Shown in pieces: positions 33,592 to 43,250 of a stretch of DNA of 45,574 nt. Below the pieces are notes generated by a model. That model was not told where the DNA came from. It was given only the letters and a program-made list of their open reading frames with translations, and did not search any database. Each line of letters opens with the position of its first letter. The stretch's first letter is position 1. Source of the DNA: CAZBNB01 sp964493245 (GTDB lineage Bacteria; Pseudomonadota; Gammaproteobacteria; Legionellales; Legionellaceae); the NCBI GenBank assembly GCA_964493245.1, contig CAZBNB010000022.1, forward strand, positions 1-45,574, in the 5' to 3' direction. A program made the position numbers and the translations under genes.

Positions 33592-35295
33592 CTACAACGA
33601 TTTTAAATTAAGCTGCCGTCCACAAACCCACGCCTTTGTTAATGCACGTAGCATTGTCTTATCAATGTCTTTGGGTAGGCGCACGGTAGAATGATCATCA
33701 TGAATTTTTAAAGCGGTAATGTGACGGCTTTGTAATCCTGACTCATTGGCAATAGCGCCGACAATGTTACCCGGCTTCACACCGTGCAGACGACCAACAT
33801 CGATACGATACAAAGAAGTTTGTGTGGAATCAACCACAAAATCACTTTTTTGACTGTCTCTAGACATCGGCGATTGACGCTCAAAACGCGCTCGCCCTGA
33901 TTGTTTCTTTTGCGCGAATCGTTCAGAACCCGTCATATTGTCTTGCTTAAAGCGCTGCTCTTTTTTAACGGGCGGTAAATCGACTTCCCACGGCTTATCT
34001 TGATGCAACATTAATGCCAATACCGCAGCAACATCAATAGCAGACTGCTCACTGTTTTCACTTAAGTAGTTTTCGATCATGTTTTTATAAGGTGCTAACG
34101 CATCATGGTTCATGCGCTCACTGATTTTTTTCATTAAACGCGCCGTTTTGGCTTGTTGAATATTCTGGCCTGTGGGGATAGCCATTTTGGTAATGTGCTG
34201 GCGTGTGTGGCGCTCCAACAAATTTAACATACGCGCTTCACGCGGGGCCACAAACAGGATAGTACTACCACTGCGCCCAGCACGACCGGTTCGACCAATG
34301 CGATGTACATAGGTTTCACAATCATGTGGCATGTCGTAATTAATAACATGGGTAACACGATCAACGTCTAAGCCTCTAGCAGCAACATCTGTCGCAACGA
34401 GAACGTCGATAGAACCTTGCTTAAATTGGCTAATAATACGTTCTCTTAACGCTTGAGTGATATCACCATGGATGGCCATCGCACGATATCCTTGACGAAT
34501 CAGTGACTCAGCCACTTCTTCCGTACTGCTTTTGGTGCGTACGAAAATAATCACGCCTTGATAATCTTCAACCGCTAATATGCGTAACAAAGCATCTGGC
34601 TTTTCTGCCTGCGACGCAAACAAAAAGCGCTGCTCAATCGATTTAACGGTTGCGGTTGCCATTTTAATTTCGACAGAAGCAGGATCATTTAAATAACGGG
34701 CTGCTATTTGACGAATACGCGGCGGCATAGTTGCTGAAAATAAAGCGAATTGTCTTGTTTCTGGTAATTTAGCCAGTACAGCCTCAACATCCTCAATAAA
34801 GCCCATACGTAGCATCTCATCGGCTTCATCTAAAACAAAGGTGCGTAATTGTGTTAAATTTAACGAGCCACGCTCGATATGATCGAGAATTCGCCCTGGC
34901 GTTCCAACAACGATTTGAGCCCCATCTCGCAACTTTTTAAGTTGTGGACGATAATCTTGTCCACCACAAAGCACTGTCACGCGGACAGCTGGCATATAAG
35001 CGGCTAAACTTTCTAAATGCTCACCAACCTGAATGGCCAACTCACGTGTTGGTGCTAAAATCAATGCTTGTGGTTTTGATAAGTCTATTTGTAAATTCTG
35101 TAGAATAGGCAAACCAAATGCGGCTGTTTTACCCGTACCGGTTTGTGCTAAAGCAATCAAATCTCGCTGCTGCAACATCAAAGGAATGGTTTGCTGTTGG
35201 ATGGGAGATGGCGAGCTAAACTTTAAATCATCAGTTGCTTTTAACAAAGAGGCGGATAATTGCAGGTCAGCAAAGGTTTGTAATTCAATCGACAT
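33592..35295 (-). CDS. deaD: DEAD-box RNA helicase DeaD/CsdA
   Basis: ATP-dependent RNA helicase for ribosome assembly and cold adaptation. From the ATG at 35295, preceded by AGGAT, the protein is 567 aa. It has the Q motif (SSPSPIQQQTIP), AQTGTGKT, PTRELAIQ, DEAD, the SAT motif, HRIGRTGR, a helical dimerisation region, and a C-terminal RNA-binding domain of the DbpA/CsdA type (IDVGRLHGVKPGNIVGAIAN). The basic Arg/Gln-rich linker near 450-480 is usual. The open frame upstream is not supported. Confidence 0.95.
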   Translation of the reverse strand: MSIELQTFADLQLSASLLKATDDLKFSSPSPIQQQTIPLMLQQRDLIALAQTGTGKTAAFGLPILQNLQIDLSKPQALILAPTRELAIQVGEHLESLAAYMPAVRVTVLCGGQDYRPQLKKLRDGAQIVVGTPGRILDHIERGSLNLTQLRTFVLDEADEMLRMGFIEDVEAVLAKLPETRQFALFSATMPPRIRQIAARYLNDPASVEIKMATATVKSIEQRFLFASQAEKPDALLRILAVEDYQGVIIFVRTKSSTEEVAESLIRQGYRAMAIHGDITQALRERIISQFKQGSIDVLVATDVAARGLDVDRVTHVINYDMPHDCETYVHRIGRTGRAGRSGSTILFVAPREARMLNLLERHTRQHITKMAIPTGQNIQQAKTARLMKKISERMNHDALAPYKNMIENYLSENSEQSAIDVAAVLALMLHQDKPWEVDLPPVKKEQRFKQDNMTGSERFAQKKQSGRARFERQSPMSRDSQKSDFVVDSTQTSLYRIDVGRLHGVKPGNIVGAIANESGLQSRHITALKIHDDHSTVRLPKDIDKTMLRALTKAWVCGRQLNLKSL

Positions 35296-35380
35296 AGTAA
35301 TCCTGATAAATACATGCAAAAACTGGTCAGTATGATATCAGTATTTCGGTTAAAATGCACGCGTTATTGTCTAAGAGAGC

Positions 35381-35398
35381 GTTCCATTCAAGCATTGT
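35381..35398. repeat. Motif shared by the deaD and waaA upstream regions
   Basis: GTTCCATTCAAGCATTGT here matches 31488-31505 in 17 of 18 positions. Each copy lies about 86-90 bp upstream of a minus-strand start codon (deaD, waaA) in the same orientation. The role is unknown. The rest of the 241-bp gap (35296-35536) contains the promoter of the next gene and nothing else clear. Confidence 0.45.
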
Positions 35399-35473
35399 AA
35401 CGTTATTTCTTGAGTTTGGCATTCAGATTTGTGTTGTTTTTTGATAAGAACCCAAATTTATTTTGTATTAAAT

Positions 35474-35503
35474 TTGACCTAACTGTCGCTTATATGATAA
35501 AAT
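35474..35503 (+). promoter_or_regulatory. Sigma-70-type promoter of the 154-aa gene
   Basis: TTGACC, an 18-nt spacer, then TAAAAT. The first matches the -35 consensus in five of six positions, and the second matches the -10 consensus in five of six. It lies 33 nt before the ATG at 35537. Confidence 0.5.
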
Positions 35504-35536
35504 TGTTTCCATAATATTTTTCTTTCGGAGTAAAAA

Positions 35537-36001
35537 ATGGTTGAGTTAATTACGAAGGATGAAATTCCACAAAACTCGGTTGTTGGTGAAAGTAAAAACG
35601 GTGTGGAAGAAACTCCTATCGATAAGCCAATGAGCGTAATGCTAGAGCTAACTGATTACCATAAAACATCAGAAGTGCAGGTGAATACAAGAGAAAAACA
35701 AGCTGTTATCGATATTTTTAAAGCATTGGAATCATTTAGTGAAAAAGAATTTCTCCTTTTTTATGACGAGTTAGTAAACAAACAACGATCGATTCAAGAG
35801 GTATTAAAAAATACGCAGTTCAAGACCTACGCTCGTAGTCGCATTGGGCATATTCTTAGTAGAGATGAACTAAACAATGATGTGGTCGAAACGCTTTTAA
35901 AGAATCAGTTTCAAGCAATGAATATTGATAAGTTAAAAAGTAAACTTAAAACCAACTTATATGGCCAGGGCATTAAAGTTTTTCAAATCACTGAAGCGTA
36001 A
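35537..36001 (+). CDS. Hypothetical protein
   Basis: A 154-aa soluble, charged, mostly helical protein with a clear ribosome-binding site (CGGAGTAAAAAATG) and an upstream promoter. No family was recognised. The first 55 residues are polar and probably unstructured; the rest (AVIDIFKALESFSEKEFLLFYDELV and on) looks like a helical bundle. The DNA is AT-rich compared with the housekeeping neighbours. It is followed 9 bp later by another orphan gene. The pair could be effectors or accessory cargo, but that is only an inference from context. Confidence 0.6.
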   Translation: MVELITKDEIPQNSVVGESKNGVEETPIDKPMSVMLELTDYHKTSEVQVNTREKQAVIDIFKALESFSEKEFLLFYDELVNKQRSIQEVLKNTQFKTYARSRIGHILSRDELNNDVVETLLKNQFQAMNIDKLKSKLKTNLYGQGIKVFQITEA

Positions 36002-36010
36002 TTTAAAGCG

Positions 36011-36904
36011 TTGCAATATAATAAAGAAAGCGATGAGATTAAACGCATGTATGCCAAAGGTGCGGCATTAAGAATGTCAATCACAGCAAAAAATGGTGTT
36101 TTTATTTACGTAAAAGGTGAAGAAAATCAGACATTGTATTATTTAAATAATCAACACAAACCTGAGTACATTCAAGTAAACGTGAACAATAACTTTAAAG
36201 AATTCGTAACAAACAAACCCAACTCATTCTGCATGGAAGAAAAACAAATAGATGATAATATTGGCTATGATAATATATCTGCGGGCATGGAGCGAGATTT
36301 TAAATGGTCAAACGTCGCATCTGATAATAATCACAGCTTAGCTTATAAAGCAGCTGAGTGTTTATTATTAGGAAACATTTATATTTCATATATAACGTAC
36401 ACATATGCTGGTATTTTAACAAATATTGAAAATATCTTGATGTTGTTGTCAGCAAAAAATACGTCTCTTGCCATTCTGTCGAACATTAAAGACATCATCG
36501 TAAAAGCGGGTATTTTTGTGTGCGTGGTTCTTGCGTTTACAGCGATTTTTGCATCCAATCCCACCGGATTAGTATTTTTGGTAGCGCTTGGCGCAGGTGC
36601 TTTGGCAATATGTGCGGCAGCGTTTGCTAGGGGTATTTTTGTCGGTGACACGGCATTACCATTTGCTAAACAAATAGAAAATCAGCAAGCCGTCAGTATA
36701 GAACAATGGGAAGAAAAAGATGATGCGGTGTTGGCTGTAGAAATCGACAAAGCGCTTTTAGAGCCGAGTACAAGAAGACCTTGGTGCGCCTTCCTAGACC
36801 CTCACATTGCTCGAAAAGATCGTTTGATGACACAATCTTTTGATAATGATCTTAAGTTTGATGAACCAGGCATGATTCCTCGCCAATTCACACCATCGGC
36901 TTAA
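36011..36904 (+). CDS. Hypothetical membrane protein
   Basis: A protein of up to 297 aa that I do not recognise. The start is unclear: the frame opens at TTG 36011, and an ATG at 36047 with GATGAG upstream is a good alternative (285 aa). The N-terminal half is soluble. Hydrophobic segments lie at about 125-145, 165-185 and 187-210, the last two forming a hairpin (FVCVVLAFTAIFA, then VFLVALGAGALAICAAAFA). A soluble tail of about 80 residues follows. It is probably co-transcribed with the preceding 154-aa gene. Either a host-membrane effector or an ordinary inner-membrane protein would fit. Confidence 0.5.
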   Translation: MQYNKESDEIKRMYAKGAALRMSITAKNGVFIYVKGEENQTLYYLNNQHKPEYIQVNVNNNFKEFVTNKPNSFCMEEKQIDDNIGYDNISAGMERDFKWSNVASDNNHSLAYKAAECLLLGNIYISYITYTYAGILTNIENILMLLSAKNTSLAILSNIKDIIVKAGIFVCVVLAFTAIFASNPTGLVFLVALGAGALAICAAAFARGIFVGDTALPFAKQIENQQAVSIEQWEEKDDAVLAVEIDKALLEPSTRRPWCAFLDPHIARKDRLMTQSFDNDLKFDEPGMIPRQFTPSA

Positions 36905-36919
36905 CCAGACTGAGTCAAA

Positions 36920-36952
36920 AAGCGAGCTAGTTCGGTGAAAATTAGCTCGCTT
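36920..36952. terminator. Bidirectional hairpin between convergent genes
   Basis: AAGCGAGCTA and TAGCTCGCTT form a perfect 10-bp stem with a 13-nt loop, 15 bp after the stop at 36904 and 51 bp from the end of fadH on the other strand. There is no long T tract, so efficiency is uncertain, but the location suits a shared terminator. Confidence 0.5.
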
Positions 36953-36955
36953 AGA

Positions 36956-36995
36956 CAGAACTGACGAAAAACGCCGAGGTTGAGACATTTTTAGT
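36956..36995. repeat. Degenerate half copy of element R1
   Basis: AGAACTGACGAAAAACGCCG and the following bases match the outer arm of element R1 with scattered substitutions. The second arm is missing. It is tucked between the hairpin and the end of fadH. Confidence 0.55.
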
Positions 36996-37003
36996 AAGCT
37001 CTG

Positions 37004-39028
37004 TTAGATTATAGCGGCTAATCGACAAGCTTGATCGATGGCATGTTTCGCATCTAATTCTAATGCTTTGTAAGCACCACCAATTAAATGTACAGAGCGA
37101 CCTTGAGATTTTAATGTGTCATATTCGTAACGTGCTTCAACTTGGCCGGCACAAATCACAACAGAATCAACTGACAGTATTTGCGGTTTGCTTTCAACTT
37201 GAATATGCAACCCTTGATCATCAATGCGGACATATTCAACACCTGACAGCATGTGAACATGCTTGTGTTTGAGTCCCAATCTATGAATCCAACCTGTTGA
37301 CTTACCTAGATTTTTGCCCATTTTCTCATGTTTGCGCTGTAGTAAATACACCGTATGAGCCGAAGGCGTGACTTGCATCGGCTTTAGACCACCTCGATGC
37401 TGCATTGTTATATCAATACCCCACTCATTGTAAAAAGCGTCTGTGGTATCTATTTTTTGATGTGTTAACGAAGTAGCCACATCAAAACCAATACCACCAG
37501 CACCAATAATCGCTACACACTTGCCTGGTTTTCGCTTTCCTTGAATCATATCAACATACGTCATCACTTTAGAATGCTCAATACCGTCAATATTCGGAAT
37601 ACGCGGCTCAACACCGGTTGCGATCACGACTTCATCAAATTCCATGAGCTGTTGTAAACTGGGCGTTGTGTTGAGACAAATTTCCACTTCGTATTTATTA
37701 AGTTCGTGGGTAAAATAATCAATAGCGTACTGATACTCGACTTTACCAGGGATCTGTTTTGCTAAATTAAACTGACCGCCTAATTCAGCACTTTTCTCAA
37801 ACAACGTGACACGATGCCCGCGCTCAGCCGCAACTTTTGCAAACGCCATCCCAGCGGGTCCCGCTCCCACAACCGCTATCCATTTAGACTGCGTCGTTGA
37901 TTGATAAACCAAATTGGTTTCGTGACAAGCCCGTGGATTAAGCATGCAAGAAGCTGTCCGCTTTAAAAAAACATGATCCAAACAAGCTTGGTTACAGGCA
38001 ATGCATGTATTGATGGCTTGGCTTTCGCCTAATTTTGCTTTTTTAACAAACGCTTCATCGGCCAACAATGGTCGTGCCATTGACACCATATCTGCCGCTC
38101 CTTCAGCAATCACGGCATTGGCTAATTGTGGTGTATTAATACGATTGGTTGTAATCAGTGGAATCGATACTTCGGCTTTTAACCGCTTGGTGATATCTGT
38201 AAAAGCACCCGCGGGTACCATTGCCGCAATCGTTGGAATGCGCGCCTCATGCCAACCAATCCCGGTATTGATTAAAGTTGCACCGGCATTTTGAATCGCT
38301 TTTGCCAACGCAACGATCTCTTCCCAGCTACTGCCATTTTCAATCAGATCTAGCATAGACAAGCGATAAATAATAATAAATTGCTCACCAACCGCCGCAC
38401 GGACTTGTTTGACAATTTCGACAGGAAAACGCATGCGTTTTTGCCAAGTTCCACCCCAATCATCGTCACGTTGATTGGTATGCGTCACCAGAAACTGATT
38501 AATCAAGTAGCCTTCACTTCCCATAATTTCTACACCATCATAGCCAGCTGCTTTTGCAAGCACAGCGCAGCGCACAAAATGATGAATGGTTTTGACAATG
38601 CGTCCCTGACTCATTTTCCAAGGAGTAAAAGGAGTAATCGGGGATTTAATTTTACTGGGAGCAACAATAAAGGGCTGGTAACCATAACGTCCAGCATGCA
38701 AAATTTGCAATGCGATTTTACCCCCCGCTTGATGAACAGCATGGGTTATTTTTTCATGACGAGCACATTCACGTTGGGTACTCAGTTTAGCGGCAAAGGG
38801 GGCCAAACGACCCGCACGATTCGGAGAAAAACCACCGGTCACAATCAGAGCAACATCGGCTAAAGCGCGTTCATGATAAAATGCGGCTAAACGCTCAAAA
38901 TCATCCTTACCTTCTTCGAGCCCCGTGTGCATGGATCCCATGAGCACACGGTTTTTCAATTGCGTAAAACCTAAGTCCAGTGGCTGAAATAATGAAGCGA
39001 AGGGAGAGTTATCAACGACAAGCTCCAT
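37004..39028 (-). CDS. fadH: NADPH-dependent 2,4-dienoyl-CoA reductase
   Basis: Auxiliary beta-oxidation enzyme that reduces 2,4-dienoyl-CoA from unsaturated fatty acids. The protein is 674 aa from the ATG at 39028, preceded by AAGGAGAAG. It has an N-terminal old-yellow-enzyme TIM barrel (FASLFQPLDLG at the start, GRYGYQP, EIMGSEGYLINQFL), a [4Fe-4S] cluster region with CIACNQACLD and a later Cys, then FAD (VVGAGPAGMAFAKVAAERG) and NADPH (AIIGAGGIGFDVA) domains. Full length and normal. Confidence 0.96.
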   Translation of the reverse strand: MELVVDNSPFASLFQPLDLGFTQLKNRVLMGSMHTGLEEGKDDFERLAAFYHERALADVALIVTGGFSPNRAGRLAPFAAKLSTQRECARHEKITHAVHQAGGKIALQILHAGRYGYQPFIVAPSKIKSPITPFTPWKMSQGRIVKTIHHFVRCAVLAKAAGYDGVEIMGSEGYLINQFLVTHTNQRDDDWGGTWQKRMRFPVEIVKQVRAAVGEQFIIIYRLSMLDLIENGSSWEEIVALAKAIQNAGATLINTGIGWHEARIPTIAAMVPAGAFTDITKRLKAEVSIPLITTNRINTPQLANAVIAEGAADMVSMARPLLADEAFVKKAKLGESQAINTCIACNQACLDHVFLKRTASCMLNPRACHETNLVYQSTTQSKWIAVVGAGPAGMAFAKVAAERGHRVTLFEKSAELGGQFNLAKQIPGKVEYQYAIDYFTHELNKYEVEICLNTTPSLQQLMEFDEVVIATGVEPRIPNIDGIEHSKVMTYVDMIQGKRKPGKCVAIIGAGGIGFDVATSLTHQKIDTTDAFYNEWGIDITMQHRGGLKPMQVTPSAHTVYLLQRKHEKMGKNLGKSTGWIHRLGLKHKHVHMLSGVEYVRIDDQGLHIQVESKPQILSVDSVVICAGQVEARYEYDTLKSQGRSVHLIGGAYKALELDAKHAIDQACRLAAII

Positions 39029-39086
39029 ATTATCTTCTCCTTGATAAACACGCATGTTAACATCATGACAGCAAAAAAAACGTCAA

Positions 39087-39647
39087 TCAGCCCACAAATC
39101 CTTTAAATGCTTTACGCCATTTCTTTTTTGAATGCGCAACGACCACGCGATCTTTTGCTAAACGTGCATCTTGCCGTAAAAACATTTGTGTAAAATAGGG
39201 TTTACCTTGAGTGTCTCGGGCAATACCAATCCCCGTTAAGTTATAATGCCCCATAATATTACGTCTATGCCCAGGACTGTGTATCCAACCATCAACAACA
39301 ATTTTCGCCGTTTTATAGTTGTATGCCACATTTTCCGCACCCGATAATGAGTTAGCAATACGTTTATGTGCGTCTTTCATACGCTGGTTAAACCCATCGT
39401 GGCCAAAGGGCAAAGCATGATTAGCCATATCTCGGCTATGTTGAGCGGCTTCTTTTGTCAACACAGGATTCATGGCTAACTTAGTCAAGCCATGTTGCAT
39501 GCGGTATTGATTGACATAAACCAAAATTTCTTCAGCCAGCTGTTGATCGTTGGTCGTCGCTTGAGCACCAGCCATCATCCACGTACTGAATACAAACACA
39601 ATGACTTTGCCTAGCCATCCTGCAAAACGATTTTTAATACCTATCAT
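39087..39647 (-). CDS. Secreted CAP (SCP/PR1)-domain protein, YkwD-like
   Basis: An exported 186-aa protein with a signal peptide (about 1-30, VIVFVFSTWMMAGAQA) and one CAP domain. Visible family features are YVNQYRMQHGL, AAQHSRDMANH, the GHDGFNQR region with its His, GAENVAYN, and WIHSPGHRRNIMG with the second His and Glu-type site. Bacterial YkwD-like CAP proteins are secreted or periplasmic with unknown activity. It lies 58 bp upstream of fadH on the same strand. Confidence 0.9.
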   Translation of the reverse strand: MIGIKNRFAGWLGKVIVFVFSTWMMAGAQATTNDQQLAEEILVYVNQYRMQHGLTKLAMNPVLTKEAAQHSRDMANHALPFGHDGFNQRMKDAHKRIANSLSGAENVAYNYKTAKIVVDGWIHSPGHRRNIMGHYNLTGIGIARDTQGKPYFTQMFLRQDARLAKDRVVVAHSKKKWRKAFKGFVG

Positions 39648-39699
39648 ATTCTGATAACCTCTTTGAAAGTAGAGTAAATGTTCATGTCGAACGATTTTA

Positions 39700-39822
39700 T
39701 TTCAGCATCTTAATGCGAAAAAGTTGTCTTACAATGCCCATCCCGGCCTTCGCCGTGACAGGCCAAGCCTATGCTGCGCTTGTTCAACTATTTTTTCTTC
39801 AACTTGCACTCAAATTCAGTCG
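39700..39822. repeat. Palindromic MITE-like element, family R3, copy 2
   Basis: It contains CATCCCGGCCTTCGCCGTGA and CAGGCCAAGCC, as in copy 1 at 7400-7525, and diverged arms (GCGAAAAAGTT on the left; the complement of the right arm reads GAAGAAAAAATAGTT). One base change breaks the central hairpin, so this copy looks older. It fills most of the 220-bp gap between purA and the CAP gene. Confidence 0.6.
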
Positions 39823-39867
39823 TTCCTCAAGATTCAAGCACTCTTCCTGAGCGATTACCCCTTGCGC

Positions 39868-41166
39868 TTATACTTCCTTAGGATCACGCAAAATAATCGT
39901 TGAATCACGCTCAGGTCCCGTTGATAACATATCAATCGGTACCTGAAGCAGGGCTTCCAAGCGCTTTATGTATGCTCGTGCATTTTCTGGTAAATCCGCT
40001 ATCGATGTCACATCAGCAGTCGATTCTGACCAGCCTGGTAATGTTTCGTAAATCGGTGTTAAACCCACATAATCATCCGCAGGTTGAGGTGGATATGAGA
40101 GTGTTTCACCTTGGGCATTGCGGTAAGCAACCGCAATTTTGATGGTTTCCAAGCCATCCAACACATCTAGCTTGGTGAGACATAAACCAGAGATGCTATT
40201 TAACTCAATTGAGCGACGCAACAAAACCGCATCAAACCAACCACAACGACGAGGTCTCCCTGTCACCGCACCAAATTCACAACCACGCTCAAATAAGTGT
40301 TTACCGACCTCATCATGCAGCTCTGTAGGAAATGGGCCGCTACCAACACGAGTCGTATAAGCCTTGGTGATACCCAAAATATAGTCAATATACCGAGGAC
40401 CAAAGCCACTGCCATTTGTCACACTGCCAACACAAGTATTAGACGATGTTACAAACGGATAAGTACCATGATCAACGTCCAAGTAAACGCCTTGCGCCCC
40501 TTCAAACAACATCATATCACCCCGTGTACGATGCTCGTGTAAGCGTGTCGTGGTGTCGGTGATAAGTGGTCTTAAAGCCTCTGCCCATGTCAGTGCTTGA
40601 TCTAAAATTTGCTGACCATCTATTGCGGGTTGTTGGTAATACTGCGTCAACATAAAATTGTGATATTCAAGCAGGTGATTTAGTTTTTCAATGAAACGCT
40701 CACGATGCATCAAATCACCAACCTTTAAAGCACGGCGGGCAATCTTATCTTCATAAGCAGGCCCAATACCACGACCTGTTGTGCCAATCGGTGTTTGCCC
40801 TTGGCGATTTTCACGTGCTTTATCTAAGGCAACATGAAAAGGTAAAATTAAAGGACAAGCTTGACTAACAAACAAGCGAGAGCGTACTGACACACCTTTA
40901 TTCTCAAGCTCAGCGATTTCTTCGAGCAGAGCCTGTGGTGAAACCACCACACCATTCGCAATGTAACACGTCACATGTTGACGCAAAATACCTGATGGAA
41001 CCAAACGCAATACGGTCTTTTCGCCATTGATTTTGAGCGTGTGCCCCGCATTGTGACCACCCTGATACCGCACAACCACTTGTGCATCCTTGGTGAGTAA
41101 GTCAACGATTTTCCCTTTTCCTTCGTCACCCCATTGGGTTCCAACGACAACAATATTCTTAGCCAT
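39868..41166 (-). CDS. purA: Adenylosuccinate synthetase
   Basis: GTP-dependent conversion of IMP plus aspartate to adenylosuccinate. The 432-aa protein starts MAKNIVVVGTQWGDEGKGKI with the glycine-rich P-loop, then YQGGHNAGHTL with the catalytic His, GTTGRGIGPAYEDK, and the C-terminal LSTGPERDSTI. I choose the ATG at 41166 (AGGA six bases upstream) over the ATG two codons earlier. It overlaps the end of hflC by 8 bp, which fits the hflK-hflC-purA order common in Gammaproteobacteria. Confidence 0.98.
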   Translation of the reverse strand: MAKNIVVVGTQWGDEGKGKIVDLLTKDAQVVVRYQGGHNAGHTLKINGEKTVLRLVPSGILRQHVTCYIANGVVVSPQALLEEIAELENKGVSVRSRLFVSQACPLILPFHVALDKARENRQGQTPIGTTGRGIGPAYEDKIARRALKVGDLMHRERFIEKLNHLLEYHNFMLTQYYQQPAIDGQQILDQALTWAEALRPLITDTTTRLHEHRTRGDMMLFEGAQGVYLDVDHGTYPFVTSSNTCVGSVTNGSGFGPRYIDYILGITKAYTTRVGSGPFPTELHDEVGKHLFERGCEFGAVTGRPRRCGWFDAVLLRRSIELNSISGLCLTKLDVLDGLETIKIAVAYRNAQGETLSYPPQPADDYVGLTPIYETLPGWSESTADVTSIADLPENARAYIKRLEALLQVPIDMLSTGPERDSTIILRDPKEV

Positions 41167-42073
41167 GCACATTCCTAGAATTTGATCCGCTTACACCTCG
41201 ATTAAAATACTCAAAAAAAGCATTGTTTTGATCGAGGACAAACACATCACGTTGATGATTAAAACTGTTTCGATACGCTTTTAAGCTGCGATAAAATGCA
41301 AAAAATTCATTATTTTGACCAAATGCACTGGCATAAATGGCAGCAGCTTTCGCTTGCCCTTGTGCTCGCATTTTTTGTCCTTCACTGTTCGCTGTGGCGA
41401 TAAGAACCGTCACACGTGCATCTGCAGTTGCTTGAATGGCTTCAGCTTCCGCATGTCCATCTGCACGATGGTGATTTGCTATTTTTTGCATATCTGCGCG
41501 CATGCGCTGATAAATCGCATTACTGGTATTCGCGGGCAACTCTATGCCTTTGATGCGAACATCAACAACGTGAATACCCAATTGACTGGCTTGCTCTTCA
41601 GCACGATCACGCAGAACATCCATGATATCATCGCGTCCGCCCGAGACTAAATCGGAAATCGTACGCTTACCAAATTGGGCGCGCAAAGATGTATTTAATT
41701 GCTGCTCTAATAAGGTTTCTGCTTTAAATTCATTACCACCAGTAGCCTTAAAATACTGAGCTAAATTGTCAATTTTCCATTTAACATAATAATCGACAAT
41801 CACGTCTTTCTTTTCTTTGGTCACGATACGCGACGACTTAATATCTAAAGTCTGAATACGGGTGTCAAAAATACGCACACTTTCGATAAAAGGCAACTTC
41901 ACATGTATACCAGGTGACAAAACCAACACTTTATCTGTTGACGAGTCATTAACCAATCGACCCAAACGCAGCAAAATACCATGCTGCCCTTGTGTAAGGG
42001 TAAAGACACAAGTCATGAACACAAATAAGACAATAAATAACGCCGAACCAATCAGGATTTTTGTCGACTTCAT
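41159..42073 (-). CDS. hflC: FtsH protease modulator HflC
   Basis: Inner-membrane SPFH-domain protein that forms the HflKC cage around FtsH and modulates its proteolysis. The 304-aa protein has one N-terminal membrane helix (IGSALFIVLFVFMTCVFTL), then the periplasmic SPFH domain (GLVN-type region, KLPFIESVRIFDTRIQTLDI) and a long helical coiled coil with Ala/Glu repeats (RADGHAEAEAIQATADA). It follows hflK by 4 bp and overlaps purA. Confidence 0.96.
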   Translation of the reverse strand: MKSTKILIGSALFIVLFVFMTCVFTLTQGQHGILLRLGRLVNDSSTDKVLVLSPGIHVKLPFIESVRIFDTRIQTLDIKSSRIVTKEKKDVIVDYYVKWKIDNLAQYFKATGGNEFKAETLLEQQLNTSLRAQFGKRTISDLVSGGRDDIMDVLRDRAEEQASQLGIHVVDVRIKGIELPANTSNAIYQRMRADMQKIANHHRADGHAEAEAIQATADARVTVLIATANSEGQKMRAQGQAKAAAIYASAFGQNNEFFAFYRSLKAYRNSFNHQRDVFVLDQNNAFFEYFNRGVSGSNSRNVHG

Positions 42074-42077
42074 GATT

Positions 42078-43250
42078 CTACCCTCCTGCTTGCTCTGTGG
42101 GACGGACCGTCAAGCGACCATCTACGATGGCGTCCTCTTGATCAGCACGACCCGTTGTTTGTCGAGACACATCCAAAGGTGGCTTCACATTCAGCGAAGG
42201 AGATGCGATAGATTGTTGATGCATGAGTTGCTCTAATGGTAAATAGAGTAAATTATTGGACTTATTGCTAACCATAATTTTAGTCGCGCCACTTAATATG
42301 GTTTGCATGGTATCTAAGTACATGCGCTCCTGTGTGACATAAGGGGCTCGCGTATATTCTGGCAATAAAGCCAGGAACTCTGCTGTTTCGCCCTCGGCAC
42401 GCAATACGACTTGCTGTGAACTGGCTTGCGCTTCCGCATAAATACGCTTCGCGTTTCCTTCCGCAATCGGAATGACGCGCGCGGCGTAGGCACGTGCTTG
42501 CTCTTTAAAGCGTCTTTCATCCTCTTGCGCTTTAATTGCATCATCGAATGCGTCTTGAACATTTTCAGGTGCGCGTGCCGGCTGTGGTGACACGTTGACA
42601 ATTAAAATACCGACTTTATAGCGATTGAGAATTTTTACCAAAGAATCTTGTACATTGCTTCCCCAGGCATCGCGGCCCTCGGTAATCAATTGATCCAGCG
42701 TAGTGGTACCGACAACTTGTCGCAAAGCACTGGAAGTAGCTTGACGCAAGCTTTCTTCAGCATCTGCGACATTAAATAGATAATCCTGTAAATCGCCAAT
42801 ACGATACTGTACCGCGACTGCGACTGAAACCAAGTTTTCGTCCTTAGTTAACATTTGCGCGGAGTAAGAGTAATCAGAAACACGATCAACGTTTAGGACT
42901 ATCTTCGAGTCAACGAAGCGTGGAATCCAGTGTGGACCGGGACCAACGGTTTTCAGATACTTACCAAATCGCAGGATCACCGCTTGTTCCGCCGGATCGA
43001 TAATAAAGATACCTGAAATGACCCAAAGCAATAACACAACCCCTGCGATCAACGACACCAACGCCGTTTGTCCATTGAGGTTTGAGTTAAAAGAAGGTGA
43101 TGATTTACGTGGCCGCTTAGATGTGGATGAGCCAGAGAACATTTTCTTAAATTTGGCTTGCATTGATTTAATTGCCTCTTCCAAATCTGGCGGTTGACTC
43201 TTCCCATTCCAAGGGTCTTTTCCATCTTTATTTGGCTCATTCCAGCCCAT
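42078..43250 (-). CDS. hflK: FtsH protease modulator HflK
   Basis: Partner of HflC in the FtsH-regulating complex. The 390-aa protein has the cytoplasmic Gly/Asn-rich start (MGWNEPNKDGKDPWNG), a basic stretch, one membrane helix (ALVSLIAGVVLLLWVISGIFII), the SPFH domain (EQAVILRFGKYLKTVGPGPHWI) and a C-terminal helical region. It is the first gene of hflK-hflC-purA. Confidence 0.97.
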   Translation of the reverse strand: MGWNEPNKDGKDPWNGKSQPPDLEEAIKSMQAKFKKMFSGSSTSKRPRKSSPSFNSNLNGQTALVSLIAGVVLLLWVISGIFIIDPAEQAVILRFGKYLKTVGPGPHWIPRFVDSKIVLNVDRVSDYSYSAQMLTKDENLVSVAVAVQYRIGDLQDYLFNVADAEESLRQATSSALRQVVGTTTLDQLITEGRDAWGSNVQDSLVKILNRYKVGILIVNVSPQPARAPENVQDAFDDAIKAQEDERRFKEQARAYAARVIPIAEGNAKRIYAEAQASSQQVVLRAEGETAEFLALLPEYTRAPYVTQERMYLDTMQTILSGATKIMVSNKSNNLLYLPLEQLMHQQSIASPSLNVKPPLDVSRQTTGRADQEDAIVDGRLTVRPTEQAGG

